Shown here: piece after piece, positions 13,088-24,404 of the stretch
How positions within the stretch are numbered: position 1 is the first letter of the stretch
Layout of the letters: every line of letters starts with the position of its first letter
Assembly (NCBI RefSeq): GCF_027942865.1
Contig: NC_134515.1
Coordinates: forward strand, 10,345,339 to 10,409,338
Reading direction: 5' to 3'
From: Odontesthes bonariensis
Taxonomy: Eukaryota > Chordata > Actinopteri > Atheriniformes > Atherinopsidae
Length of the DNA: 64,000 bases
Made by a program: the position numbers and the translations under genes
The notes under the pieces: generated by a model
Databases searched by the model: none
Seen by the model: only the letters and a program-made list of their open reading frames with translations
What the model was told of the DNA's origin: nothing

Positions 13088-14646
13088 AGAATAAAAAAAA
13101 ATAATGACATTTGCGAGCGATGCCCCACAGACCCGTGCGGAGGTGAAAGGAAATTGTTCAGGATATGGCTGATGATGGGAAGCGCTGCGTTTAGCAGGTA
13201 TTACCATCACCGTTCCTAACGGCATCGGCTCAGAACTCGTAGAAAGTGACATTTCTGTCATTTCTGAGCTGATTTAATTCAGAATAATATGTGCAAAGGC
13301 AAACAACAGAAAGGAAGTAACGCTACGAACTCATCTTTTGGTTGATATGGGGCCAGCAAATATTTGGCAGCAAATGTTTGTCCCTGTGAGGGACCAAGCT
13401 TAAGTAAGGACAAAGGTGTTCAAAAAATGAGGAACAATTTCAATTTAATAGTTCAAAAATGAATAAATCCCAAAAAAATCAAATATGAATAACAATTAAA
13501 TCATACAAAAAACAAATTTGGGCCCAACTAAAATGAGGTCAACTAATTGAACACTAAGAACACAACCAAAAAACTGACCTCCAAACAAAGAACCAAAGGC
13601 TGCTTAAATAGGGATGGAGTAACCTAAATCTGCCACATGAGGGAGCATAATAAAAGGGAAAAATGACTAAATTAGCTACAGCAAGATACAAAACAAATAA
13701 AGCAAAACTAACTTTAACTTAGCACAAATAATAAGTGAATGTTAAAGTGACAAAATTAAGGAACTAAGGCCAAATTTAACAAATAAAGTCCCCCCCCGCA
13801 GTCTTTTAGAAAGAGTGGTATGTTCCAGGCTTCCTCCTCCAGCTGATCTGAATTTGCAGCACCTCAAAGCAGAAGAACAAGTGTAAGTTAATCATTCAAA
13901 AAAATAATCTAAAATGCAAATATAGAATAAATAAATACTAACACGATGTGATGGTGGTAAGAGCATCCAGCACAGTCCCTTTCTGTCAGAAGTTATTCAT
14001 TTCTTCTCATTATCTGTTTGTAATACGAGCAGAGGAGCACAGATTCGACTGACCTGTCTGTGGCCCCTGTCTAGGCCCCTCGCCCCTCACGGGTCTCCGG
14101 AGGAGCCTACATCTTTTCACACAGATCAGAAGGCTGCGTTCCATTTCTAATCTTGCATTCATATTTGTCTCACCAACCATTCTTGTGGCCTTGCAGGGGA
14201 CCTCAAAACCTCGGGCTTTGTTTACTCTTTTCATTTTGTTAGAAATGTTTACTTTTGGAGTTGGATATAGAGACCCAGATTTATTAATAGGGGGTAAGTC
14301 GGTTTTTGCCCCTGGCCCTGTTGCATTTGTATTGATGGGAGTTTCTATTTCTGAGTGCCAAATTCCTGAGGGAGACCACTGAAACGGGTTACTGAGCTTT
14401 TCCCTGCTGAATACAAGATTTGTTTTACAGATTTTTACTTTTTTATGATCAAAACCTCTAATTTTCAATCACTTGACATGGCTGCAATCGTTGCCACGCT
14501 TAGGGCGAACAGGCGTTGCAACAAAGGGGGGGTGAAGAGTGTGTGGTTCTCAGTTCATGGAAATTTATCAACTCTGTCAGAGAAAACTGACGGCCAAGCT
14601 GCGTTACTTTTAAATGACGTGAGGAAAAACAAGACGATCTGGTATC
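13088..14646. other. No recognised gene
   Basis: A 152-codon minus-strand frame at 14010-14468 is the longest open stretch. It has no domain I recognise and is probably fortuitous. The DNA around 13390-13790 is A-rich and may be an old retroelement, but I see no diagnostic motif. Confidence 0.4.
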
Positions 14647-14650
14647 TTAA

Positions 14651-15305
14651 AGGGATAGTTGGCCTCTTTTGACATGAAGCTGTATGACATCCCATATTAG
14701 CAATATCATTTATGAACATTTTCTTACCCCCTGCTGCGTCCTGTGAGCCGAGTTCCAGCCTCGTTTTGGCGTTGACGAAGGTAGTCCGGCTAGTTGGCTG
14801 GGGCCACAAAAATAAAGCGTTTTGCTTCTCAAAACAATATGCGTTCAAAAGAGTAATACATTTGCATCACAAAGTTGTTCATCCAGAAAAACTCAGACCT
14901 CACAATCACTTGGCTCTATTTTTGCCTCCCTTCATATCACTGCGTTCAGCCGCCTAGTGATAGCTGCACCTGTTACGGTGTTTACTGCTCGGTCTGCACA
15001 GTTTACACAGCAGGCAGTGATACGAAGGGAGAGAAAATAGCGCCAAGCGATTGTGAGGTCTGACTTTTTCTGGATGAACGATTTTGTGATGCAAATGTAT
15101 CACTCTTTTGAACGCATATTGTTTTGAGAAGCAAGACGCTTTATTTTTTAAACCCCAGCCAACTAGCCGGACTACCTTCATCAACGCCAAAACTCAGCTG
15201 GAACTCGGCTCACAGGACGCAGCAGGGGGTAAGAAGATGTTCATAAAATATATTGCTAATATGGGATGTCATACAGCTTCATGTCAAAAGAGGCGAACTA
15301 TCCCT
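14651..15305. mobile_element. TTAA-flanked foldback element (giant palindrome)
   Basis: Flanking TTAA at 14647-14650 and 15306-15309. The element starts AGGGATAGTTGGCCTCTTTT and ends with the inverse. The two halves (about 14651-14960 and 15000-15305) are inverted copies along almost their whole length, so the element folds into a hairpin with arms of roughly 300 bp. The AGGG start plus TTAA duplication fits Kolobok-type elements, and piggyBac is the alternative. Paired frames on opposite strands are artefacts of the palindrome. Confidence 0.88.
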
Positions 15306-15309
15306 TTAA

Positions 15310-17744
15310 AGCAGAAGGAGTCGTGCAACGCCCAGCTTTCATGCTTTTGCTTTGTTTTAAAGGACGCCGTTATTTCTGTAGCTGGGGTGTCATCTTCCAC
15401 ATTTTCACCTACTTTGTCCCTCAGTGCAGAGGAGGTAATGTTACCAAATGGTGGTTGTGTGTAATACAGCAGCATGTTTTTATCTACATGCCTTCATTGT
15501 TTGGAATCCTAAAAGTTTGGACAGACAGCTGCAGTGATACCTGTCTGTTTGGCATGTCCAAAACGTTCTCCTTATTATTGCTACGTAGCTGCGTATTTGG
15601 TTGAATGCCTTTTCCTTCACTTGTGCGGGCTGATTCTGAAGTCTCAGTTTAGTGAAGCTGAAGAGTGAAAGAGTCTAAAACCACTAATTTGCAGCCTTCT
15701 TATTATCAACCGGTCTGCTTGTTTGTGACTCCTGATAAACTGATTATTGTTGAAATGAGCTGTAAATCTGTGTGTAAATAAGGGAAGTTTTAGGGTGCCT
15801 AACCCCGAACTCTCCCACAGGTGTTGGTTATCATTTGAAACCACACAAAAATTTGCCTGGAATTGCCTTTTATGTTGAGACCCAATTTGTTGGCATTTTT
15901 CTGTTTGGTTCATTTGAAGCAGGAACTCATTGGCAAAGCAAACTTTAAAGATTTTATTCAAATTCTTCACAGTGTTTACCACGAGTTACACAGAATGCAT
16001 TTTTAAGCGTGACCATGTTGTTTTTCATCGTAGTGCAAGACATTTCCTCCCTTCTCCTGACTAACTGAAGCCAGGTGTAACAAAGCTGTAGTTACATCTG
16101 CGTTCAGATCATTTTTCATGTTGAGATCCAAATATGATGTGCAATTAAAGCAGATTAGTTTGGGAGCGTTGAAAACCCTTAGTCCCAACCTGGGATTTGG
16201 CCACATCTATGGGATCAAACAGCGTACACACAGAGTCGTTATGAACTGCATCAACGGTAACAAGTTAACTGAAATACAAGGGTAGAAGAAGAAAAAAAGT
16301 AAAAATACAAGAACACACTCTTACTGTCTAATCTGCAAACTTCTGCCTAAACACCTCTTTGTTTGCAGGAACTCACTCCTTTCTGCTTTATTACGGTAGA
16401 GCTGGACAAAGTCCTCACCAGCTGCACTACATTATGATCATTAGGCTTTGAAAGGCATTACTCTATCATCCTCTGCAAGATGGGACTTTTATTCTGACCA
16501 TAAACTGGAACAAGTATTATGTCTAAACCATCTTAGAAAGCAAGAATCTCTCTTTTTTTTAATTTTTTTAAACAATAACTTGGCATGGTATAAGCAATAA
16601 ACTTTTATTTTTTTCAACTTGAATCAGAAAGCCAAAGACTGCTGCACACCGTGCAAAAGCTCTGCAGTGCTTACACTAGCTGCAAACTAAGCAGGACACT
16701 GCCCCCTAGTGGTGACACAGAGACTTGGAATAGAGCAGGCAGTTGGTGGAGCCACTTCAGGATTGCAGCATAAAACAAACAGTTACAAATTATAAATTTA
16801 ATTCCCAACACCAGAAAAATAAATCACACAGAAACTTGGCACCCTCTCATTTTTAAATGTGCATTATAAATACAATGGTGACAAAAACCCAATTTTACAT
16901 CCAGTATTCAAGTTAGGTTTATGCAGCAGGTGTGACAAACATCACAAGCCCTGTGGCCAGTGTGTACAAGTAAAGCTGTGGGAAAAAAAGGCTTTGGAAA
17001 CAAGGCTGAGATCAATCTGAATTCATCCGTTAAGGCTGGTCGCTGTCACCTCTTCATTTGATTCCCACCGAAAAGTTTAATGCGTAAATTGTTTAATCTT
17101 TGAAAGCTTAAAAGTGTATTTTAGTTTATTTACAGCAGCTGGTGGTGACCATCAGAGGATTGCTTGTTGTTGTTAGTCGAGCTAACAGGAGTGAACTGGC
17201 TGCTTGTGGGTAAGGGACATTATTGCAGATTTTACGTGAGGAAATATTTATATAATATGATGTTTCACGTCTAATTTATTCAAGAAGTTTGTTATTAAGT
17301 GCTCTCCATCTTTTTTTTCTCCCAGCTGCTCAAAAACTAATCCTACACAGATCATATGTACCATATATATATATATAAGGCATTTACACAAACAGAATAA
17401 CTTCCTGAATCTCTTCTTCTGTTCTCTATCGGTAACACTCAAATGTCTTATTAGGCTGGTGCCTGAAGCAGAGTATTCATTATGCAGTGCTCCACCAAAA
17501 TTATCTGTTCTTATTAAATAAAACTTCTCGTGGATTTTGAAATAGCAAATGGAGAATAAAGGACTCTTTTCTCAAATTTTTCAATTAAGTACAGCGTGTT
17601 TCCCGCTGAAATGGACGAGCTTCCACTGAAAGACTGACCTCTAAACTTGGGGGACGTGTTTAACTACACTTTAATGTTAACTGTGAATATGTGGACAATT
17701 CCGTGAATTTGAATGTTTCTCCCAAATCGACTCAAAACTACTTG
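15310..17744. other. No recognised gene
   Basis: No domain-bearing frame seen. The segment is AT-rich with short simple repeats, including (TA)n near 17365. Confidence 0.45.
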
Positions 17745-17750
17745 TTTATT
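17745..17750 (-). terminator. Poly(A) signal of TRIM-A
   Basis: AATAAA on the minus strand (TTTATT on plus), 59 nt beyond the TRIM-A stop codon. This is a plausible 3'-end processing signal. Confidence 0.55.
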
Positions 17751-17808
17751 GGAGCATATGGAGCATTCCTCCATGCTGTGTTTGCTTTGGTGGCAGATTT
17801 TCTGCTGT

Positions 17809-19095
17809 TCAGTACCAGAGCACTGTGACAGGGCTGTAATCTGGTGCCTTGTGACTTATCTTAATATCTACAGAAACTGGCATGGACACAGTAACACTCA
17901 TGGTGTGAATATGCGTCATGTTGTCTGCATCATAGAAGGAGAGCGTGTTGGAAGAGCGGCTCAGGTAAATTCCAATCTTTCCAGGTTTGTTTTCAAATCT
18001 TAGCTCTGTGGTTGTATTGTTAACGGAGGCGACATATTTTAGATATTTATATTCAAGGAAATGATCTTTTATCCCAAGTGCCCAATACTCTCTGTTTCCA
18101 ACTTCTATTTCCCAGTAATGCTGCGCTGAAGTGAACGCACTGACACCCGATGCATGATATCTAACTGAGGCTGCACTACTGTTTATAACGGGATCAAAAG
18201 AAGTCTGAGCTGTGTACGGGCTTCCAAACCCTGAAGGCATGCCAGCAGTCTGTGACGAACCAAAACGACTTATTCTGGGTCCTCCACCAAAAGCACTTGT
18301 CTGCTTGGAACCAAATCCAAATGGACTGGCTTGTGATGAGGCTACTGAACCAAATGCCATTGAATGGGCTTGGTTAGTTTTGGGTTTACAATACAAACTC
18401 CGCCCATCATCAGACACAACCACATCCGGACTGTGGCTTTTGATAGTGAGCCGTTCTGCCCGGGGCTGGATCACCTGAAGCATCTCCTTCCACACAAAGA
18501 ACTGCAGGTGGCTTTCATAAGGCTCCAGTGAGAGAGAGGAGTTCACCACCTGGAGCTGGTTAGCTCTTGGCCTGAGGAACTGCTCTGGGGTCGTCATGCT
18601 GCTGCTGTCGGTCCAGCTCTTTAAGAACCTCTCTGAGTCTGTGATTTTCAGAACAGAGCTAGCTTTGGCCTCCAGCTCTCTGCTCTCAGACAGAGCTGCT
18701 TCAATGGCGTTTAAGGCCTCAGCCATTTTACCAACACCGTCTTTCTCTTTGCACTTCAGCTCATTCTTTATCTCATCTTCTCTCTTTTTGAGAAAGCGGT
18801 ACATCTCCTCAAACTGACTGCTGATTTGGGTCATCAGCTGCTGGGACCTCTCTTTGGTTTTTGTTATTTCGTCCTTCTGTGTGTTGGCTAGACTTTCAGT
18901 AGCACTGATGTCACCAGCAGCTTGTTGCAGAAACATCTCTAACTCCTTCCTCACTGATGCAGCTGCTTCCCCGACTGGTTTAAACTTGTGTCCTTCGTGT
19001 CTGACTCCGTCTCTGCAGATGATGCAGGCCAGCTGCTGATCTGTGACGCAGAACAGCTTCAGCTTTTCTTCATGCTCAGGGCACAGTTCGGTTTT
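17809..19095 (-). CDS. TRIM-A exon 2: B-box, coiled coil, FG-rich insert, PRY/SPRY
   Basis: This is the second and last coding exon of a TRIM-type E3 ubiquitin ligase, 428 codons. It opens after a TTTACAG acceptor with KTELCPEHEEK and joins exon 1 in phase 0, for a predicted protein of 517 residues. In order it holds a B-box (CPEH, FCV, ACIICRDG, HEGH), a long Lys/Glu/Gln coiled coil, and a linker (RFLKSWTD). Then come a PRY-like half (SSLSLEPYESHLQF to VVVSDDGRSLYCK), an FG-rich insert (six FG dipeptides) and the SPRY half (HYWEIEVGNREYWALGI to SPVTVLWY). In the family the RING recruits E2, the coiled coil dimerises, and the SPRY picks the target. The FG insert is not usual for B30.2 domains. 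Transcribed to the left; next paralogue TRIM-B lies 40 kb away. Confidence 0.88.
   Translation of the reverse strand, partial: KTELCPEHEEKLKLFCVTDQQLACIICRDGVRHEGHKFKPVGEAAASVRKELEMFLQQAAGDISATESLANTQKDEITKTKERSQQLMTQISSQFEEMYRFLKKREDEIKNELKCKEKDGVGKMAEALNAIEAALSESRELEAKASSVLKITDSERFLKSWTDSSSMTTPEQFLRPRANQLQVVNSSLSLEPYESHLQFFVWKEMLQVIQPRAERLTIKSHSPDVVVSDDGRSLYCKPKTNQAHSMAFGSVASSQASPFGFGSKQTSAFGGGPRISRFGSSQTAGMPSGFGSPYTAQTSFDPVINSSAASVRYHASGVSAFTSAQHYWEIEVGNREYWALGIKDHFLEYKYLKYVASVNNTTTELRFENKPGKIGIYLSRSSNTLSFYDADNMTHIHTMSVTVSMPVSVDIKISHKAPDYSPVTVLWY
18205..18362 (-). other. FG-nucleoporin-like insert in TRIM-A
   Basis: Encodes the stretch from MAFGSVASS to GFGSPYTAQTSF with repeated PFGFG, AFGGG, RFGSS and GFGSP units. 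It lies between DDGRSLYCK (end of PRY) and SAFTSAQHYWEIEV (start of SPRY), where ordinary B30.2 proteins have a much shorter link. Confidence 0.8.
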
Positions 19096-22075
19096 CTGTA
19101 AAGAGAGAACACATGACAAATAAAGACAATTTTTTTAAAATAAGAATAAGATAAAACATTATTACATAATAATATATTACGTAATATTACGTTTTTCTAA
19201 ATGTTGCTAAATGGCGCTCATGCCTGAACGGTTTCAGGAGAGTCTATCTTTGAGCCAGAGTCGAGTGTACCATGAACACAGAGTTCCTGTAATATTGTTT
19301 CAACAAAGTTTGATGCAGAGTTCACCACAAAGCGAACAGCTCAACATACCAAACACTGTTTGAAAAAAATCGAGTCAGCACTGAATGAATAAAAGGAACG
19401 CTTTGTAGCCCCGAACCACAATTATTTTCTAACCCCCGACTACGTGATGTTATTTTCTAAAGCCAACCAGAAAGTGATGCTTACAGGACACAATATTCCA
19501 TCCATCCATCCGGACACAATATGAGCTGGAAAATTATGTTTGCAATATGACCCATATTGAGGAGCATGAACAAACAACTTTTTCGATTGTTTCAGCTGGC
19601 GGACCTGCTGTCTGGTAACTCTTCTTCCATCAGCTTATAACTGTGTCAGATGGCGTTTGTTCTGCATCTGTTGTTGTGCTTTTACAATTTCTTCCTTCAG
19701 GTTACCAAATCTAAAGTCTATAGACTCTCTAAAACTCAGACCAAATACCAAGAGAGAACTCAAAGCTACTCTTTAAAGATAATTGATGAACACGGGTCTA
19801 ACAGGTTTCCTCTTAACACATGACAGCACCAGGCCTCTGTCTGTCCATAACAAGTGTCTATACTGTTATACTGCAGCTTATTATTGAGCTGTACACTTAG
19901 AAAATAAAAAACACTTTGAATAAAGGGAATTATGTATTTAGTTTAACATTGCAGCTTCTAAATTATGGGTATAGTTTACACTGTTTTCATGTAAAACTCA
20001 CTTTCTACTTTTGACTCGCGACCACTTATGTGTCAGATTAGGTTTGTGCTTCATGATTTGGCTTTACAGTGTTCTGTTTCTCATCTTATCCTGTAGTTTG
20101 ATTTTGAAACATGCCTGTACTTTGGATTCAGTCAGCCTGATCCCGGGTGAGTTTCAAAACTTAATCATATTTTAACTACTGATTTTATCTATTGTTCTTA
20201 TTTCTTTCTTTTTTGTTCAAAATTTAAATGATGCTTTTTATTTCTACTGTTTTAATGTCTCTGTAAAGCACTTTGAATCACCTTGTTGTTGAATTGTGCT
20301 GTACAAATAAACTTGCCTTGCCTTGGTGTGTGCGTGTATTTGGACTTGGTTTAGCAAATAAAGCTCGCTATTTGCTTTTGTAACTAATGCTGCCATATTT
20401 TTTTAGGTCCTCTGAGGCAGGAATCTGACAACTGATACAAAATGTCCAAGTTAATAGTTTTAGCATTAGAAACTGTTATATTTTTAAAAATCAAAACCCA
20501 AAAGTTGTCACTTAAAGGGATCTGAATACTTAAGAGAATGTGGAGTCACTTTTTTGGTGAGTTGTAGTGTAGGCTGTTGGGGGGAAATTATGTTTATTTT
20601 CCTTTAAAATCAAATTGCAGCAAGATAAAGCACTGAAACAAGGGTGGACTCTGAATATTTTTTTAACCAACTGAATGTTTACCACACGCTTTTAGCCTTC
20701 CACGATATTAAAGCATCATAATGCTGAGCTCACAAATGCAATGTCATTTTTGGAACTTCTATTTTTAAACAAAAGAATTACCTACAAAGAAACACCAGAG
20801 AGAACCAAAACCATTTTTTTTTAGCAAAGTTTGTGGTTACACTGTTAAGAACAGAGCTATACAAATAAATTAAATAATTTTTTGGTTTATTTACCTATTA
20901 AATATCAATCTAATGCGAGATGAATGGTATAAACTTGCATTTACTTAATGCAGTTTTCTGTAAATCATACATACAGGGCATACTGTTTGAATTCTGGTGC
21001 TGTATCTATGAACACAAAGTTTTAGCCCTTATGTTTGCAGACAGGGCAAAACCTCCTTGCACTTATTTTACTGAGACATTACGAATAAAGAGTAAACCCA
21101 GTCTTCTTCTTCTTCTTCAGGTAAACTCAGCCACATATCCACCAGTCATGGCACAAATCTGCATTTTCCCTGCAGCTTTATGCCACATCTGGCTCTGGCA
21201 GCACTTGCTGCCGTCTATTAAAAGCCAACTAATGGCATATTTGGGCACATCTGGCCTAAAACCTCATAAACATGTGGCCTTGTCTTGCCCCCTGGAACAC
21301 TTGCCAGTGCCATAACTGAGCCATGAGTGCCAAAAGTAGCCCAATTGGGTCCAAATGTGTGTGCTTTCTGGGCAAGGTCTGACAGAAAATGATAAACTTT
21401 TATCAGCTGATACGGGGGTCCTGACTCGGGAATCCTCCAGGCTCAGCGACTGATAAGGAGTCATGTTGATATCATGTTGCTGTTGTTGTTTCATGTTATT
21501 TCTTTCTGCAACCGATAAAACAGCCCAAAAACAATAATGTAAATAAAATAAGACACGTGCTTTTACTAATGGCTATTTATTTTATTTTATTTATTTATGT
21601 ATGTATATATATATGTGTGTGTGTGTGTGCATATGTCTGTTTGTGTGTATGTGCTAGGGTGGGGTGGGGATGGGGGCTGCTTTTAAACATGTATAGCACT
21701 TTGTGCTACATTTTTAATGTATGAAAAGTGCTTTATAAATAAAGTTTGATTTGATTTGAAATCATGTCTGCCGTGCGCTTCATTTATGTAGATTGATTCA
21801 ATTTCATCTCATTGTTTCTGAGAGAACTGAAATAACTGAACATTTTTCACTTTTATTTTGCATTTATTTTATGTTTGCCTGCTATTTCAGCAATTTAATG
21901 AGTCACTACAGACAGCTGAGCAGCAATTTAATGGATTCCGCGTTGCTGTTTCTTAACTATCTGGCTGTAATCTGAGAGTAATGCATTTCTTTGAAGTGTC
22001 TCTGTCTTTGCTTCTCTTTCTCCATTTGCCATGTAGTTCATTTCAGACTCTGATGGCTAACACATTACACATATA
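19096..22075. other. TRIM-A intron, left part
   Basis: Intronic DNA between the two TRIM-A exons. It contains two short plus-strand LINE 3' tails of L2 type: about 20200-20325, ending in (TTGCC)n after GCTGTACAAATAAACTTG, and about 21690-21757, ending in (TTTGA)n after TTTATAAATAAAG. There is also a TA/TG-rich tract at 21570-21650. No other gene seen. Confidence 0.6.
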
Positions 22076-23038
22076 CAGTGTTGGGAGTAACGGCGTTTAA
22101 GTGTAACGGCGTTATTTTTCCAGTAACGGAGTAATCTAATTAATTACTTTTCCCATCGTTACAACGCCGTTATCGTTACTGAGAATATAAAGTGGCGTGT
22201 TACTACAATTTGGTTGTAGGCTTTCGGCTACACATCAGCTGCATGCTGCCTGGAGAGAGCAGGGGTGGGGATGAAGACACTGTTGCAAATGCGATGATGA
22301 TTGGCTGTGTGGGCGGATGCCCTGCTCACGCTGTCTCACTGCACGCGCTGACAACTACTACTAAACACACACGAGACAGCGACAATGGCGACGAGCCAGG
22401 GAAGTTCAAAGGTAGCGTTCTCTAACTGGAAGTACCGGCACTACCTCTCACTCGTGGAGATAAAAGCAAGAACGTGTAACATGCACGCTATGCCCAGGGA
22501 AAAAAACTTTATCCACGTCTGCCTCAAGTAACTCAAATCTAATGAAGCACCTTACATCAACCCATGCGAATATGAAGCACTTGTTGCTTCTGCAGCTGCT
22601 AACCCAACCCCAAGCCTAAATGCAGCCAGCATGAGCCCCAGCGAAGGAGGCGGAGCCACTCGAAAACAAACAACACTCGATTTTTCGGGTCAGAAACAGG
22701 TGACCACCATCACCATTTTATATTCAATATTTATGTTTTTATTTCTATGCATCATATGGCAGGCTGCAATCTATTGAGTTCAAATAAATACCGAATGTTC
22801 TAAATGACTGTATTTAGTGTTTTTATTCTTCAATCAGTTAATATAAACATATTTGATGTTAAGGATGTTATAGAACGTAACAGCGTTATAGAACATAAAA
22901 AATAACGCCACAGTTACTTTGCTGAGTAACTAATTACTTTTACAATGTGGTAACTGAGTTACTAACTCAATTACTTTTTGGGAGCAGTAACTAGTAACTG
23001 TAACTAATTACTTTTTAAAAGTAAATTGACCAACACTG
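22076..23038 (+). mobile_element. hAT element in TRIM-A intron (internally deleted)
   Basis: The ends are CAGTGTTGGGAGTAACGGCG and TTGACCAACACTG, the widespread fish hAT terminus, with GTAACTAATTAC-type sub-terminal repeats. The middle (about 22385-22710) encodes the transposase N-terminus: an ATSQGSSK start, then BED-finger-like sequence split over two frames (AFSNWKYRHY; SNLMKHLTSTHANMK), then TRKQTTLDFSGQKQ. The frameshift and missing catalytic domain make it non-autonomous. I could not find a clean 8-bp target duplication. Confidence 0.82.
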
Positions 23039-23196
23039 TATACGCATAATGAAACCAAATAAGAATTTAAATTTTGCCAAAAGCTATCCCTGACTGGGAA
23101 TTATCACCAATACACAAGCTGTTACACGACCTCCACTCCGTGGGAGCAGCTAAAGTGAACGAGCCCGTATGTGTGTATCAATGAGGATCATCATAC

Positions 23197-23463
23197 CTCT
23201 GCTGTCTCAGTTCCTTGCGCCTTCTTTACCGTCTTCCTTTCTTTGGCCTTTTCAGCGAGACTTTTCAGAATGAGGCTGGTCGGGAGACACTTTGCTTCGG
23301 TCGCTACATCTGTCCGACACTGCGGACACTGCTGCTGTGTGTTCAGCACAGCTGCGATACACTTTCTGCAGAAAGAGTGTCCGCAGGGGAGAGTCACTGG
23401 ATCGGTGAAGATAGCCAAACAAACAGAACAAGTCAGATCTTCTGAGTATGAAAGAGACGCCAT
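23197..23463 (-). CDS. TRIM-A exon 1: RING finger
   Basis: First coding exon of TRIM-A, 267 nt or 89 codons. It runs from MASLSYSEDLTCSVC to a CAGAG|GTATGA donor. It holds a complete C3HC4 RING: CSVC, CGHSFCRKC and CPQC with standard spacing, and Pro-Cys-Gly-His in the expected place. The RING supplies E3 ubiquitin ligase activity. I chose the internal Met because TRIM-B begins at the same residue, and the in-frame extension upstream (MWHFQKKLKV) lies in the promoter-like region. A 4.1-kb intron containing a hAT element separates it from exon 2. Confidence 0.9.
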
Positions 23464-23529
23464 GGCTTCTGCCTTCCTCTCAGGCTGCTCTGCCAGCGAG
23501 AGTGACTTTGAATTATTTTGATCGGTGAC

Positions 23530-23567
23530 TTTCAGTTTTTTTTGGAAATGCCACACCCAGTTTTATG
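23530..23567 (-). promoter_or_regulatory. Candidate core promoter of TRIM-A
   Basis: Upstream of the RING exon the minus strand has a TATA-like CATAAAA (23562-23568 region). It is followed by AAAACTGAAA, one base off the IRF/ISRE core GAAANNGAAA. TRIM-B has the exact core at the same place. The role is inferred only. Confidence 0.35.
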
Positions 23568-23706
23568 CCTACTGTAGGAGTCATGCCAAGTTTTCATGTT
23601 TATCCAAAATAATAACATCACAAGTAAGATTACAGGTCAATATGCCGAACAGCTACCTATATAAACTGTAATCTTTTTCTGTTCAGACATGTTTGCTGCA
23701 AACATA

Positions 23707-24380
23707 CACTGAAAAAAGTGACTTTTTGGTGAAGTAAACTCTATTAGAGTAACTGTCATAATTTCTACCTTGTATTTTTAAGATTCAGTAAGAACTAGAG
23801 CTTCTTAAGTAAAATTAAACATTTTATTTACGTAATACATGAATTATGGGGAAGAGTAAGTTTTACTTAGGTTTCCTCATACAATTTAAATGTTTAATAG
23901 TTGTATGTACATAAACCTAGAAATATTACATAAACTTTACTCTGAAAGTGTATCGTTAAAATCTACTAAGTTACTTCATAACAGCAAATATAGGTGGAAA
24001 ATACAGGTGGAAATTAGCATTTCCTGCTATAACCTGGTACAAAGCATCTTTCCTCATGGTCAATGTTTATTGTACACTGTCCCTGTTCAAATAAAAACAT
24101 ACCATACCATACCAAATACTACAGATATATCAAATTTACTTAAAATTTTGAGTAAAATGAAAAACAAGTAGACTTTACTTAATTTGTTTAAATAAATATA
24201 ACTTAAAACTTTGATGTAATTAAGTAAACGTTACCTAATATCTTCAAAACTGTTATGTTTTATTGCTGGAAAAATTTACTTGATATTGGCAAGTGTTACT
24301 TGATATTGAAGCATTAAATATTACTTAAATCATTTGAGTGCAAATACTTACAAAGGGTTTTTTAAGTAAATCTTAACGAG
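23707..24380 (+). mobile_element. CACTGAAAAAA-type MITE, copy 1 (upstream of TRIM-A)
   Basis: Starts CACTGAAAAAAGTGACTTTT. Closely similar copies lie at 54813-56761 and, inverted, at 61361-62160. Copy 2 ends TTTTTTTCAGTG, so the family has CACTGAAAAAA terminal inverted repeats. The interior repeats AAGTAAA/TTACTT motifs. The right end here is lost just after AAGTAAATCTTA. At about 24025-24112 it carries an inserted LINE 3' tail ending in (CATAC)n, absent from copy 2. Confidence 0.75.
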
Positions 24381-24404
24381 TTGGCATCCGATTCAGCATA
24401 AAGG

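Noticed and set aside
14010-14468. 152-codon minus-strand frame
   Set aside because: No recognisable domain, no splice context and no paralogue in the window; kept only as a note.
14555-15464. Similar proteins on opposite strands (frames starting MNAYCFEKQ)
   Set aside because: Explained by the 655-bp palindrome; each frame is the mirror of the other.
18212-18478. Plus-strand frames over the TRIM SPRY exons (also 58678-58992)
   Set aside because: Antisense shadows of the strongly coding minus strand.
22192-22425. Possible small host gene in the TRIM-A intron
   Set aside because: Within a hAT element and overlapping its transposase remnant in another frame.
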